Shown: positions 19,096 to 27,727, counted from the first letter of the stretch. The stretch is 64,000 nt of DNA from Ramlibacter sp. WS9 (GCF_003797765.1 NZ_RKMB01000002.1:548728-612727); one strand, 5' to 3'. The notes: generated by a model not told the origin, from the sequence alone. Numbers and translations: made by a program.

Positions 19096-22035
19096 ATGAG
19101 CCAGATGACTAAGACTTTGGTGATTGCCGAGAAGCCGTCGGTGGCGCAGGACATCGTGCGGGCGCTCACGCCCGTCGCGGGCAAGTTCGACAAGCACGAC
19201 GAGTATTTCGAGAGCGAGAAATACGTCGTGACCAGCGCGGTGGGCCACCTGGTCGAGATCCAGGCGCCGGAAGAGTTCGACGTGAAACGCGGCAAGTGGA
19301 GCTTTGCCCACCTGCCGGTGATCCCGCCGTACTTCGACCTGAAGCCGGTGGACAAGACCAAGACGCGCCTGAACGCCGTGGTGAAGCTGGCCAAGCGCAA
19401 GGATGTGAGCGACCTGGTGAACGCCTGCGACGCGGGCCGCGAGGGCGAGCTGATCTTCCGGCTGATCGAGCAATACGCCGGTGGCGCCAAGCCGCTCGCC
19501 AAGCCGGTCAAGCGCCTGTGGCTGCAATCCATGACGCCGCAAGCCATCCGCGACGGCTTCGACAGCCTGCGCAGCGACAAGCAGATGGCGGGCCTGGCCG
19601 ACGCGGCGCGCTCGCGCTCCGAGGCGGACTGGCTGGTCGGCATCAACGGAACGCGGGCAATGACCGCCTTCAACTCGCGCGACGGCGGCTTCTTCCTCAC
19701 CACCGTCGGCCGGGTGCAGACGCCGACGCTGGCCGTGGTGGTGGAGCGCGAAGAGCAGATCCGCAAATTCATCAGCCGCGACTACTGGGAAATCCACGCC
19801 ACCTTCCTGGCTGAAGCCGGCGAGTACCAGGCGAAGTGGATCGACCCGAAGTGGAAGAAGAACCCCGACGACGCCGAAATCAAGGCCGACCGGGTCTGGT
19901 CGCAAAAGGAAGCGCAGGCCATCGCCGACGCGGTGCGCGGCAAGGCCGCCACGGTCACCGAGGAATCGACGCCGACCACCCAGGCTTCTCCGGCCCTGTT
20001 CGACCTCACGTCCTTGCAGCGGGAAGCCAACGGCCGCTTCGGCTTCTCGGCCAAGACCACGCTGGCGCTGGCGCAGAGCCTGTACGAGCGGCACAAGGCT
20101 TTGACCTACCCGCGAACCGATTCGCGGCACCTGCCCGAGGACTACCTGGCGGTGGTCAAGGACACCATGGGCATGCTCAAGGACAGCGGCATGAAGCACC
20201 TGGCCCCGTTCGCCAAGCAGGCCATCGAGGGCAGCTACGTCAAGCCGATCAAGCGGATCTTCGACAACGCCAAGGTCAGCGACCACTTTGCCATCATCCC
20301 GACGCTGCAGGCGCCTAGCGGCCTGTCCGATGCCGAGCAGAGGCTTTACGACCTCGTGGTCAAGCGTTTCCTGTCGGTGTTCTTCCCGAGCGCCGAGTTC
20401 ATGGTGACCACGCGCATCTCGCAGGCCGTGGGCCACAGCTTCCGCACCGTCGGGAAGGTGCTGGTGAAGCCGGGCTGGCTGGCCATCTGGGGCAAGGAAG
20501 TCGCCGAGGAAGGCGATGAGAACGACAAGACGCTGGTCGCGGTGAAGCCCGGCGAGATGGTGCGCGCCGAAGTGGTCGAGCCCAAGGGCCTCAAGACGCG
20601 ACCGCCCGCGCGCTATTCGGAAGCGACGCTGCTCGGCGCGATGGAAGGCGCGGGCAAGCTGGTGGATGACGACGAATTGCGCGAGGCCATGCAGGAGAAG
20701 GGTTTGGGGACGCCGGCAACGCGCGCCGCGACCATCGAAGGCCTGATCAACGAGAAGTACATGTTCCGCGAAGGGCGCGAGCTCATTCCCACGGCCAAGG
20801 CGTTCCAGCTGATGACGCTGTTGCGCGGCCTGGGCGTGGAAGAACTCTCCAAGCCCGAGCTCACCGGCGAGTGGGAATACAAGCTCGCGCAGATGGAGCA
20901 CGGCAAGCTCTCGCGCGAAGCCTTCATGCGCGAAATCGGCGAGATGACGAAGCACATCGTCAAGAAGGCCAAGGAGTACGACCGCGACACGGTGCCCGGT
21001 GACTACACGACGCTGACCACGCCCTGCCCCAACTGCGGCGGCATCGTCCGCGAAAACTATCGCCGTTTCACCTGCACCGGCAAGTCGGGCGCCGGTACGG
21101 ATGCTTGTGGATTCTCGTTCGGCAAGACGCCGGCCGGCCGCACCTTCGAGATCGAGGAAGTGGAAACGCTGCTGCGCGACAAGAAGGTGGGCCCGCTCGA
21201 AGGCTTCCGCTCCAAGGCCGGCTGGCCCTTCACCTCGGAGATCATCCTCAAGTACAACGAGGAAGAGAAGAACTGGAAGCTGGAGTTCGACTTCGGCAAC
21301 GAGCAGGACCCGGCCGAGACCGGCGAGATCATCGACTTCAGCAGCCAGCAGTCGCTGGGCCCCTGCCCGAAATGCGGCGCACGGGTGTTCGAATTCGGCA
21401 AGAACTACGTCTGCGAGAAGTCGGTGCCCACCGCCGCGCAGGCCACGCCGAGCTGCGACTTCAAGACCGGCCAGGTCATCCTGCAGCAGCCGGTGGAGCG
21501 CGAGCAGATGCAAAAGCTGCTCGCCACCGGCAAGACCGATTTGCTCGACAAGTTCGTCTCGATGCGCACGCGCCGCGCGTTCAAGGCCTTCCTGGCGTGG
21601 AACAAGGACGAGGGCAAGGTGACCTTCGAGTTCGAACCGCGCGCGAGCAAATTCCCGCCGCGCAAGACGGCCGCGGGCAAGGCGCCCACCGCGAAGGAGC
21701 CGGCAGCGAAGTACGGCGCGCCCGCAAAGGCCGCCGCCAAGAAAGCGCCGGCCAAGAAGGCCGCGCCCGCGAAAAAGGCGGCCGCACCCAGGGCACCGAA
21801 GACCGGCACCTTGGCCCCTAGCGCTGCGCTCGCTGCCGTCATCGGCGGCGGGCCCTTCGCGCGCACCGAGGTGATCAAGAAGCTGTGGGACTACATCAAG
21901 GCCAACGGCCTGCAGGACGCCAAGGACAAGCGCTCGATCAATGCCGACGCCAAGCTGCTGCCGGTTTTCGGCAAGCCGCAGGTGACGATGTTCGAGCTCG
22001 CTAAGGTCGTGGGACCTCACTTGAGCAACGGTTGA
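19096..22035 (+). CDS. topB: DNA topoisomerase III with C-terminal SWIB domain
   Basis: A 979-residue type IA topoisomerase. The TOPRIM domain shows LVIAEKPSVAQDIV and the acidic NACDAGREGELIF; the catalytic tyrosine is in ALTYPRTDSRHLP. Two zinc-finger-like Cys sets follow (from CPNCGG and from CPKCGA). A Lys/Ala/Pro-rich linker (about 870-905) leads to a C-terminal SWIB/MDM2-like domain (about 915-975, with RTEVIKKLWDYIKANGLQD). It relaxes and decatenates DNA through a single-strand break. Start: ATG 19096, with AGGA just upstream; ATG 19105 is the alternative. E. coli TopB is only about 650 residues, so the extension is a lineage trait. The SWIB domain may guide it to DNA or a partner. Confidence 0.94.
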   Translation: MSQMTKTLVIAEKPSVAQDIVRALTPVAGKFDKHDEYFESEKYVVTSAVGHLVEIQAPEEFDVKRGKWSFAHLPVIPPYFDLKPVDKTKTRLNAVVKLAKRKDVSDLVNACDAGREGELIFRLIEQYAGGAKPLAKPVKRLWLQSMTPQAIRDGFDSLRSDKQMAGLADAARSRSEADWLVGINGTRAMTAFNSRDGGFFLTTVGRVQTPTLAVVVEREEQIRKFISRDYWEIHATFLAEAGEYQAKWIDPKWKKNPDDAEIKADRVWSQKEAQAIADAVRGKAATVTEESTPTTQASPALFDLTSLQREANGRFGFSAKTTLALAQSLYERHKALTYPRTDSRHLPEDYLAVVKDTMGMLKDSGMKHLAPFAKQAIEGSYVKPIKRIFDNAKVSDHFAIIPTLQAPSGLSDAEQRLYDLVVKRFLSVFFPSAEFMVTTRISQAVGHSFRTVGKVLVKPGWLAIWGKEVAEEGDENDKTLVAVKPGEMVRAEVVEPKGLKTRPPARYSEATLLGAMEGAGKLVDDDELREAMQEKGLGTPATRAATIEGLINEKYMFREGRELIPTAKAFQLMTLLRGLGVEELSKPELTGEWEYKLAQMEHGKLSREAFMREIGEMTKHIVKKAKEYDRDTVPGDYTTLTTPCPNCGGIVRENYRRFTCTGKSGAGTDACGFSFGKTPAGRTFEIEEVETLLRDKKVGPLEGFRSKAGWPFTSEIILKYNEEEKNWKLEFDFGNEQDPAETGEIIDFSSQQSLGPCPKCGARVFEFGKNYVCEKSVPTAAQATPSCDFKTGQVILQQPVEREQMQKLLATGKTDLLDKFVSMRTRRAFKAFLAWNKDEGKVTFEFEPRASKFPPRKTAAGKAPTAKEPAAKYGAPAKAAAKKAPAKKAAPAKKAAAPRAPKTGTLAPSAALAAVIGGGPFARTEVIKKLWDYIKANGLQDAKDKRSINADAKLLPVFGKPQVTMFELAKVVGPHLSNG

Positions 22036-22086
22036 GTTGGGTGGTTGTCGCTTGCTGTTTGGCACGTGATACGTCAGCATCACGGC

Positions 22087-22347
22087 ATGCGGACCACATT
22101 GGACATCGAGCATGACGTGCTTCTTGCCGTGGCGGAAGTCGCCCGGCTGGAAGGGAAGTCTCTCGGCAGCGTCATCAGCGCTTTGGCGCGCCGGACGCTG
22201 GCACAAGAAGCAAGAGAGCCGGCCCCCACACAGCCTCCGCCCGTTCCGGGACCGCTTGCGGCGTATGGCATTCATCCGCTGCCCGCGCGCGGCGCCCTGG
22301 TCACCAATGAGCTGATTGATCGCCTGCGGGAACGGCAAGGCGTTTAA
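22087..22347 (+). CDS. VapB-type ribbon-helix-helix antitoxin (orphan)
   Basis: An 86-residue protein that begins MRTTLDIEHDVLLAVAEVAR and continues GKSLGSVISALARR, the ribbon-helix-helix of VapB-like antitoxins; the tail GALVTNELIDRLRERQGV is the toxin-binding end typical of this subgroup. It would repress its own promoter and neutralise a PIN-domain nuclease. Its toxin gene should follow at once. Instead only a fragment resembling a VapC C-terminus follows (22354-22449), so the antitoxin appears orphaned. No ribosome site is evident before ATG 22087. It may still be expressed, or it may be on its way out. Confidence 0.7.
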   Translation: MRTTLDIEHDVLLAVAEVARLEGKSLGSVISALARRTLAQEAREPAPTQPPPVPGPLAAYGIHPLPARGALVTNELIDRLRERQGV

Positions 22348-22353
22348 TGATTA

Positions 22354-22449
22354 CTCGGCGCGACGCAGGCCCACCTCGTCACGTTGGACCGACCGAGCAA
22401 GCGGACGGCATTCGCGGCATCATGGCGTCCTCAGCAGCATCTATCCACT
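22354..22449 (+). pseudogene. C-terminal remnant of a VapC-like PIN toxin
   Basis: Just after the orphan antitoxin, one frame reads ATQAHLVTLDRPSKR and then WRPQQHLST. This resembles the end of VapC toxins (a HLVTLDR beta-strand followed by a closing strand near RPEHL). The N-terminal two thirds with the catalytic acids is missing and there is no start. I read it as a deletion remnant. The similarity is judged by eye and short. Confidence 0.45.
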
Positions 22450-22454
22450 AGCCC

Positions 22455-22829
22455 ATGCCTTCTCCCGACACCCTCGAACATTTCATCGCCCGCGTGGAAA
22501 GCAATGCCCATGTCGAGGCCATCCAGGAGTTCTACGCCGAGCACGCCTCGATGCAGGAAAACATGGGGGCGCCGCGCGTTGGCCGCGACACTCTCGTCGC
22601 GCATGAAGCGGCGGCCCTCGCGCGCGCGGCGTCGGTGCACTCGACCTGTGTGCGTCCGGTGTTCGTGAACGGCGACCATGTCGTCATCCGCTGGATCTTC
22701 GTCTTCACCTGGAAAGACGGCACGACGGGCCGCATCGAGGAGCTGGCCTACCAGCGCTGGGAAGGCCAGAAGATCGCGCAGGAGCAGTTCTTCTACGACC
22801 CGAAGCAGTTCGTGCGCGCGCCGGCCTGA
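22455..22829 (+). CDS. NTF2-like (SnoaL-type) protein
   Basis: A 124-residue single-domain protein of the nuclear-transport-factor-2 fold. It begins with two helices (TLEHFIARVESNAHVEAIQEFY), and YAEHASMQENMG and the strand pattern VIRWIFVFTWKDG through IAQEQFFYDPKQF are typical of SnoaL-like proteins annotated as ketosteroid-isomerase relatives. Such proteins are small pocket proteins with varied roles; no catalytic pair can be named with confidence. It starts at ATG 22455, only five bases past the toxin remnant, with no evident ribosome site. It stands alone. Confidence 0.75.
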   Translation: MPSPDTLEHFIARVESNAHVEAIQEFYAEHASMQENMGAPRVGRDTLVAHEAAALARAASVHSTCVRPVFVNGDHVVIRWIFVFTWKDGTTGRIEELAYQRWEGQKIAQEQFFYDPKQFVRAPA

Positions 22830-22954
22830 GGGGCGCTTTCGCGATATAGCAGCAGCAAGAGCTGGCACGCATCGCGGCGTGATGCGGCTTTGCACCTTCC
22901 GCCCGGCAATAGCTCTCAAAAGTTTCGCTCAGCCGAGTCTGAATGTCCGACCAT

Positions 22955-22995
22955 TTGACCTATGTCAATTGAAAGTCGCGCTGCACAGCTAGATT
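22955..22995 (+). promoter_or_regulatory. FNR/Dnr-type operator and -10 box before the hemerythrin pair
   Basis: TTGACctatGTCAA (22955-22968) is a perfect inverted repeat of the CRP-FNR family type TTGAY-N4-RTCAA. A -10-like TAGATT lies at 22990-22995. The operator centre is 40-41 bases from the start site this -10 predicts, the class II activation position. The hemerythrin ATG is at 23035. Confidence 0.7.
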
Positions 22996-23034
22996 CAACA
23001 GTCCGAGATTCATCAGTCGTCCGGGGAGGAAGAT

Positions 23035-23622
23035 ATGGACCACACTCTACTGAACTACCCAAATGAGGTTGCCCACAGGATCTGCGAAGCCCAGTTGCAA
23101 TTGCTGAGCCAGCCGCACGATGCGTTCCTGACGGAGCTCATGTTGCTTGCGGGGCTGCCGTCGCTATTCGCGCAGCTTCAACAAGCGCAGTGCGTGGCTG
23201 CATCCGCCCTCGCAAAGATCGAGGATGAGATGCTGCCCCACCACGCAACCGAAGAGAAGGTTCTGTTTGCTGCCGTTCTTCTCGGAGTTCGCAACGATGC
23301 CGAGAGGGAGCAAGTCCAGTCATTGACGCTCCAGCTGGCCGCCGAGCACAGAAACGTGGAGCAATTGTGGGCCAGGGTCGCCCCGGGGCTTCGAGCACTC
23401 GCTGAAGTGCCTGTTGTGCAGATAGATGAAGCACTGCTCACCCGCTTGCTCCGTGACTACTCTCGTCATGTCCTCCTGGAAGAATCCGAGTTCCTGCCCC
23501 TTGCTCGCAATATTCTTGCCGACTCTCCCAGCGGGTTGCCCACTCCGACGACGTCCAATCTCTTGCGGCCACGTTCTGAAACGACGGCACTGCCCGGGGA
23601 TCAGCATGAACAAGTTCTCTGA
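23035..23622 (+). CDS. Hemerythrin-domain protein (first of pair)
   Basis: A 195-residue four-helix-bundle protein. The di-iron ligand pattern is visible: MLPHHATEEKVLF, then LAAEHRNVEQLW, then YSRHVLLEESEFLPLAR. The family binds O2 or NO at a di-iron centre, or repairs iron-sulfur clusters. GGAGGAAGAT before ATG 23035 gives a strong start. The C-terminal 30 residues after the domain are low complexity. It overlaps the second hemerythrin gene by 17 bases. The FNR-type site upstream suggests induction when oxygen is low or nitric oxide is present. The spaced motifs match those of its neighbour closely, so the two arose by duplication. Confidence 0.85.
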   Translation: MDHTLLNYPNEVAHRICEAQLQLLSQPHDAFLTELMLLAGLPSLFAQLQQAQCVAASALAKIEDEMLPHHATEEKVLFAAVLLGVRNDAEREQVQSLTLQLAAEHRNVEQLWARVAPGLRALAEVPVVQIDEALLTRLLRDYSRHVLLEESEFLPLARNILADSPSGLPTPTTSNLLRPRSETTALPGDQHEQVL

Positions 23623-24079
23623 ATCACATGTGCGCATTTTGGGGGCCCTGGAGCGGCTGTCGCAGCTTGCGCGGGGCGAAGTCGCGCGTGACGCCGTTTC
23701 CTCGGCGGTGCAAGCCAGCATTGCCATGTTCGATGACGTGGTCGTACCCCATCATCGACTTGAGGAGACGCAGCTCTTCCCGTCGGTGCTCACCGCTGCG
23801 CGCGGGACCCCTCGCGTTGGTGCAATCGAAGCGATGGTGCGGCGAATGACAGCGGAACACAAAACCATCGAAGATGTTTGGGTCCAACTCAGGGAAGAAC
23901 TCGAACACCTCCATTTCGGCGCGGCCAGCGCACGTTGTACGTTGCTCGCTCGCCGCCTGGTCACCGCCTATACGCTCCATGCCGCATTTGAAGAGATCGA
24001 ATTTCTGCCATTGGCGGAAGACTTGGTCGGCCGGTCCGTGCCAGATGCAGCTTTAACCCACTGCATGTACGAGCAATAG
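23606..24079 (+). CDS. Hemerythrin-domain protein (second of pair)
   Basis: A 157-residue hemerythrin relative. Ligand blocks VVPHHRLEETQLFP, MTAEHKTIEDVW and YTLHAAFEEIEFLPLAE align one for one with those of the first protein, including the closing EFLPLA. The open frame extends upstream inside the first gene. I start at ATG 23606, which gives a normal domain and a 17-base overlap suited to translational coupling; GGGGA precedes it. It ends 5 bases from the convergent MFS gene. The two proteins could form a heterodimer or act in sequence; sequence alone does not tell. Confidence 0.85.
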   Translation: MNKFSESHVRILGALERLSQLARGEVARDAVSSAVQASIAMFDDVVVPHHRLEETQLFPSVLTAARGTPRVGAIEAMVRRMTAEHKTIEDVWVQLREELEHLHFGAASARCTLLARRLVTAYTLHAAFEEIEFLPLAEDLVGRSVPDAALTHCMYEQ

Positions 24080-24084
24080 AAGGC

Positions 24085-25305
24085 TCAGTGCGCCGGCTCC
24101 GGCAGCACACTCAATTCGCTCAACGCCGAAACCAGAATCACCACCGCCTGCACGATGAAGCCGGCCAGTGCCAGCCACAGGCACGCCGCCTCGCCCCAGG
24201 TCGCGCCGACAAGTCCGCCGAGCGCGGCGCCCACCGGGCGCGAGCCCGCATTCACCGTCAGGAACACCGACGACACGCGGCCCAGCATCGCGCCCGGCGT
24301 GATGCTCTGGCGCAGCGTGGTGGAGGTGATCGTCCAGATGATCGGGCCGGCACCGAACAGGAAGAACGCGGCGAAAACCAGCGCGCCTGATGGCACAAGC
24401 AGCGTGGCCACGACCATCGCCGCCGCGAGGACGGAAACCGCCGGCCCGAACTGGATGGCGCGGCCGAAGGGCATGGCGCCGACGATGCGCGAAGCCAGCA
24501 GCGCGCCGACCACCATGCCCGCGCCATAGCCCGCCAGCGTCACGCCGACGGCCTGCGCGCTGAGGCCCAGCGCCCGCACCGCATAGGGCACATACGCCGC
24601 TTGCAGCACGAACCATGAGATGTTCCAGGCCACGCCGGTGAGCAGCATCGGGCGCAGGAAGGGCTGGCGCCAGACGAACTGCGCGCCGTCGCGGATTTCC
24701 AGCAGCGGGTGGCGCGGGGCCGCCGCGGCCCGCACCGGCTCGGCCAATCCCCACAGCAGGCAGAGCGCCGACACCGAGAGTACCGACGCCAGTACGAAGG
24801 CAGCCGATGCCCCGGCCCACGTGACCAATGCACCCGCCAGTGCGGGACCGCCCGCGTACGCCGCACTGCGCGCGAGTTCGAGCCGGCCGTTGGCACGCGC
24901 CAGCGACTCGCGCGGCACCAGCGCGGGCACCAGTGCCGGCGCGGCGACGCTGAAGCCGACGGTGCCCACCGCGCCCAGGAACCCCAGCACAGCCAGGCCG
25001 GCGAACGAAAGTTGCCCGCCCAGCACCATCGCCAACAGTGCGAGCAGCGAGAGCGCGCGCAAAGCTTCGGCCCAAACCATCAATCGCCGGCGCGACACCC
25101 GGTCCGCCAGCAGCCCCAGCGGGATCGAGAGCAAAAGAAAGGGCAGCGTCTGCACCGCCGCCAGCGCGCCGATTTCGCCGGGTCCCGCGTTGAGCACAAG
25201 CACCGCCACCAGCGGCACCGCGGCCAGGCTCAGTTGCTCGGCCGACTGGGCGGCAAGGTTGGACCAAGCCAGGGCGGTGAAGGGGCGAGGGAGTGTGGGC
25301 GGCAT
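24085..25305 (-). CDS. MFS efflux transporter (EntS-like)
   Basis: A 406-residue protein with twelve predicted membrane helices. The loop between helices 2 and 3 carries the MFS motif PLGLLADRVSRRRLMVW. The pattern (NLAAQSAEQLSLAAVPLVAVL start and acidic-poor helices) is that of the enterobactin-exporter/DHA3 group that exports siderophores or drugs by proton antiport. No siderophore genes are nearby, so the substrate is open. Start is ATG 25305 with a weak AGAGA upstream. It ends 5 bases from the convergent hemerythrin gene. It may be cotranscribed with the SDR gene upstream (94-base gap). Confidence 0.87.
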   Translation of the reverse strand: MPPTLPRPFTALAWSNLAAQSAEQLSLAAVPLVAVLVLNAGPGEIGALAAVQTLPFLLLSIPLGLLADRVSRRRLMVWAEALRALSLLALLAMVLGGQLSFAGLAVLGFLGAVGTVGFSVAAPALVPALVPRESLARANGRLELARSAAYAGGPALAGALVTWAGASAAFVLASVLSVSALCLLWGLAEPVRAAAAPRHPLLEIRDGAQFVWRQPFLRPMLLTGVAWNISWFVLQAAYVPYAVRALGLSAQAVGVTLAGYGAGMVVGALLASRIVGAMPFGRAIQFGPAVSVLAAAMVVATLLVPSGALVFAAFFLFGAGPIIWTITSTTLRQSITPGAMLGRVSSVFLTVNAGSRPVGAALGGLVGATWGEAACLWLALAGFIVQAVVILVSALSELSVLPEPAH

Positions 25306-25399
25306 TGGAAGTCTCTTGTGAACTCCAATGGTGCTGCCTCCAGGAATTCACGCTGGCCGTTTCCGGACCTGGTGTTCCCGGCGCCGACCTGCAGACGCT

Positions 25400-26173
25400 T
25401 CACAAGCTGCTGACCAGGTGTCCTCCGTCCACCGGGATCACCGCGCCGGTCATGTACGAAGACGCGTCTGACGCGAGCAGCATCAGCGCGCCGTCCAGGT
25501 CCGCGTAGTTGCCCATGCGCTTTTGTGGCACCCGCGCGATCAGCGCCTGGCCGGCCGGCGAGCGCAGCAGGTCGCGGTTGATGTCGGTCTCGAAGTAGCC
25601 GGGCGCCAACGCATTCACGCGGATGCCGTGCTCGGCCCACTCGAGCGCCAGCGCCTTGGTCAGCTGCACGACCGCCGCCTTGCTGGCGGTGTAAGGCGCC
25701 ACCTGCGGCCGCACGCGCAGGCCCAGGATGGACGCGATGTTGATGATCGTGCCCGGCTGGCCGGCCTTGATCAGCATCCGGCCCGCGGCCTGCGCGACGC
25801 GGAACACGCCCGACAGGTTGACGTCGATCACATTGACCCAGTCCTGCTCGGGAAGCTCCGCGCTCTGGCCACGCGCCACCGTGCCCGCGTTGTTGACGAC
25901 GATCGTGGGCAGCCCCAAGTCCGCCATGGTCTGCGAGAACGCGTTGGACACGCTGGCTGCGTCGGTGACGTCGGTCTCGTACGCGCGGATGTCGTCGGGG
26001 CGGTCCACCTTCGCGCCCAGCGCGTAGGCCATTTCGCGTCCCAGGTCGATGCGGCGGCCAAGCAGCGCGACGCGGGCGCCGTGCTCTGCCAGCACCTGCG
26101 CGAAATGCGCACCCAGGCCGCTGAAGCCGCCGGTGACGATGGCGGTGCGTCCCTGCAGGTCGAATGAAATCAT
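25400..26173 (-). CDS. Short-chain dehydrogenase/reductase
   Basis: A 257-residue classical SDR. NAD(P)-binding TGGFSGLGAHFAQVL, NNAG in VVNNAGTVARG, and the catalytic Ser-Tyr-Lys in NIASILGL and YTASKAAVVQLTKAL, then PGYFETDINRDLL. It reduces or oxidises an alcohol/carbonyl; the substrate is unknown. AAGGA eight bases before ATG 26173 fixes the start; the longer frame upstream would cross a repeat. It lies 115 bases beyond the GntR gene that ends the long amide operon, with a hairpin-forming repeat between, so it is probably a separate unit but could receive read-through. Confidence 0.9.
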   Translation of the reverse strand: MISFDLQGRTAIVTGGFSGLGAHFAQVLAEHGARVALLGRRIDLGREMAYALGAKVDRPDDIRAYETDVTDAASVSNAFSQTMADLGLPTIVVNNAGTVARGQSAELPEQDWVNVIDVNLSGVFRVAQAAGRMLIKAGQPGTIINIASILGLRVRPQVAPYTASKAAVVQLTKALALEWAEHGIRVNALAPGYFETDINRDLLRSPAGQALIARVPQKRMGNYADLDGALMLLASDASSYMTGAVIPVDGGHLVSSL

Positions 26174-26231
26174 GCGCGGCGTCCTTCGCAGGTGAGTTGC
26201 TGCTCGAAGATTACCGCAGATGCAACGCACC

Positions 26232-26283
26232 CGTCATTCCCGCGCAGGCGGAAGCCCTGGATCCCCGCCTTCGCGGGGATGAC
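26232..26283. repeat. Dispersed palindromic repeat downstream of the GntR gene
   Basis: Two short palindromic modules, CATTCCCGCGCAGGCGGAA and ATCCCCGCCTTCGCGGGGAT, lie back to back. The second is a near copy of the element at 11769-11801 and forms a strong hairpin. It may end the long minus-strand operon. Confidence 0.7.
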
Positions 26284-26288
26284 GAACG

Positions 26289-27014
26289 CTATTTCGCCAA
26301 CCCGCCCTGCCGCGCCAGATGCACCTGGTGCAGCGTGATCTTCCGCACCTCGGCCTGGCTGGTCTCGATGTGCGCGCGCAGCAGCATCGCGGCCTGGTCG
26401 CCGCGCTTGCGCTGGATCGCCTTCAATATCTTGGCGTGCTCTTCGTAGGTGGCGTCGATGCGCGCCTGCTTGGTGAAGTCGAGCCGGCGGATGATGCGGA
26501 TGCGATCGGTCACATCGCGATGCACCTTGGCCATCTCGGCGTTGCCGGCAGCGGTGACCAGCTTGCAGTGGAATTCCTCGTCCCACTGCGACACCTGCAC
26601 CATGTCGCTGCTGCGCTCGGCGACGGGCACGAGCCAGATCGCCACCAGCTCGTCGAGCAATTCACGGTCCACCCGCCGGTCGTCGGCGCACAGGCGATGC
26701 GCGGCAGTGGTCTCCAGCACCATGCGCAGGTCATAGAGCTGTTCGAACTGCTCGAAGTCGAACGGCAGCACACGCCAGCCGCTGCGAAACAGCACCTCGA
26801 CATAGCCTTCCTGCTGCAGGCGGAACAGCGCCTGGCGCACCGGCGTGCGCGAAACGCCCAGGCGTTCGGAGAGTTCGTTCTCGGTGAAGCGGTCACCGGG
26901 AACCAGATTGAACTCCGCCACGTCGCGCTTGAGCTGCGCGTAGACCTCGTCGGCGCGCGAGCGGTGCGCGGGCGCTTCGGTCACGGGCGGGGGACGGCGG
27001 GTGGTGGTGTGCAC
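26289..27014 (-). CDS. GntR/FCD-family transcriptional regulator
   Basis: A 241-residue regulator of the FadR subfamily. The winged helix has FTENELSERLGVSRTPVRQALFRLQQEGY; these adjacent residues are the diagnostic GntR recognition stretch. The all-helical FCD domain (about 95-230) carries metal/ligand residues such as the Asp in YDLRMVLE and the His residues in DEEFHCKLV and EEHAKIL. Start is GTG 27014, 13 bases past the hydrolase stop. It is the last of seventeen same-strand genes for amide/ureide use and is the obvious candidate to bind the palindrome at 43739-43754 in front of the first gene. The effector is probably a substrate or product of the pathway. Confidence 0.9.
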   Translation of the reverse strand: MHTTTRRPPPVTEAPAHRSRADEVYAQLKRDVAEFNLVPGDRFTENELSERLGVSRTPVRQALFRLQQEGYVEVLFRSGWRVLPFDFEQFEQLYDLRMVLETTAAHRLCADDRRVDRELLDELVAIWLVPVAERSSDMVQVSQWDEEFHCKLVTAAGNAEMAKVHRDVTDRIRIIRRLDFTKQARIDATYEEHAKILKAIQRKRGDQAAMLLRAHIETSQAEVRKITLHQVHLARQGGLAK

Positions 27015-27027
27015 GGCGCAGACTCTA

Positions 27028-27708
27028 TCAGCGTTGCCCTGTTACATCCGTCGCCAGTGCGGCGATCAACTGCTCGCTCGTCGCCGTCCAGCCGACGATG
27101 GCGCCTTGCGCACGCATCATCTCCACGGCGCTGGCTTTGAAATGCGGGAAGTAACTTTCCGTGCAGTCTTCCAGCAGCAGGCAGTCGTAGCCGCGATCGT
27201 TGGCCTCGCGCATCGACGTCTGCACGCAGACCTCGGTGGTCACGCCCATGAAAACCAGGTGCGTGACCTTGGCGTCGCGCAACAGGCCACTGAGCGGCGT
27301 GGCGTAGAACGCGCCCTTGCCGGGCTTGTCGATGACGATCTCGCCGGGCTGCGGCGCGAGCTCAGGAATGATCTGGTTGCCCGGCTCGCCGGCCACCAGG
27401 ATGCGGCCCATAGGACCTGGGTCACCGATGCGCAGCGAGGGATTGCCACGGTCGCGCTTGGCGGGCGGGCAATCGGAGAGATCGGGCCGATGCGATTCGC
27501 GTGTGTGCACCACCAAGCCGCCGGCTGCGCGCCAGGCATGCAGCACGCGCTGGCACGCGGGGACGATGGCTTGCAGTAGCGAGACGTCGTTGCCGAGGCT
27601 TTCGCCGAAACCGCCGGGCTCGACGAAGTCGCGCTGCATGTCGATGATGACGAGTGCTGTATGCGCGAGGGTGAAGTCGTAGGGGAAGGGCGCGGCGTCG
27701 AGTTTCAT
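27028..27708 (-). CDS. Isochorismatase-fold cysteine hydrolase (biuret hydrolase-like), copy 1
   Basis: A 226-residue hydrolase of the isochorismatase superfamily. Catalytic triad: Asp in [10 protein letters not shown], Lys in DKPGKGAF and Cys in [20 protein letters not shown]. The group includes biuret amidohydrolase, ureidoacrylate hydrolase and N-carbamoylsarcosine amidase, all of which cut C-N bonds of ureides. The GAAGGAG box five bases before ATG 27708 is strong and sets the start. It shares its layout and length (226 residues) with the enzyme at 29320-30000, so the pair arose by duplication. The exact substrate is uncertain. Confidence 0.85.
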   Translation of the reverse strand: MKLDAAPFPYDFTLAHTALVIIDMQRDFVEPGGFGESLGNDVSLLQAIVPACQRVLHAWRAAGGLVVHTRESHRPDLSDCPPAKRDRGNPSLRIGDPGPMGRILVAGEPGNQIIPELAPQPGEIVIDKPGKGAFYATPLSGLLRDAKVTHLVFMGVTTEVCVQTSMREANDRGYDCLLLEDCTESYFPHFKASAVEMMRAQGAIVGWTATSEQLIAALATDVTGQR

Positions 27709-27727
27709 TCGGACTCCTTCGCGAGGT

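Noticed and set aside
17366..19096. A plus-strand open frame of 576 codons opposite the SPOR, birA and SET genes
   Set aside because: Antisense of three recognisable genes.
18622..22338. A minus-strand open frame of 1238 codons opposite topB
   Set aside because: Antisense of topB; composition is Arg/Leu/Ala-rich without any motif, and it would overlap the SET gene out of frame.
26174..26230. Longer N-terminus for the SDR gene
   Set aside because: It would begin within repeat-like sequence; the AAGGA box before ATG 26173 and the usual SDR start fit the shorter form.
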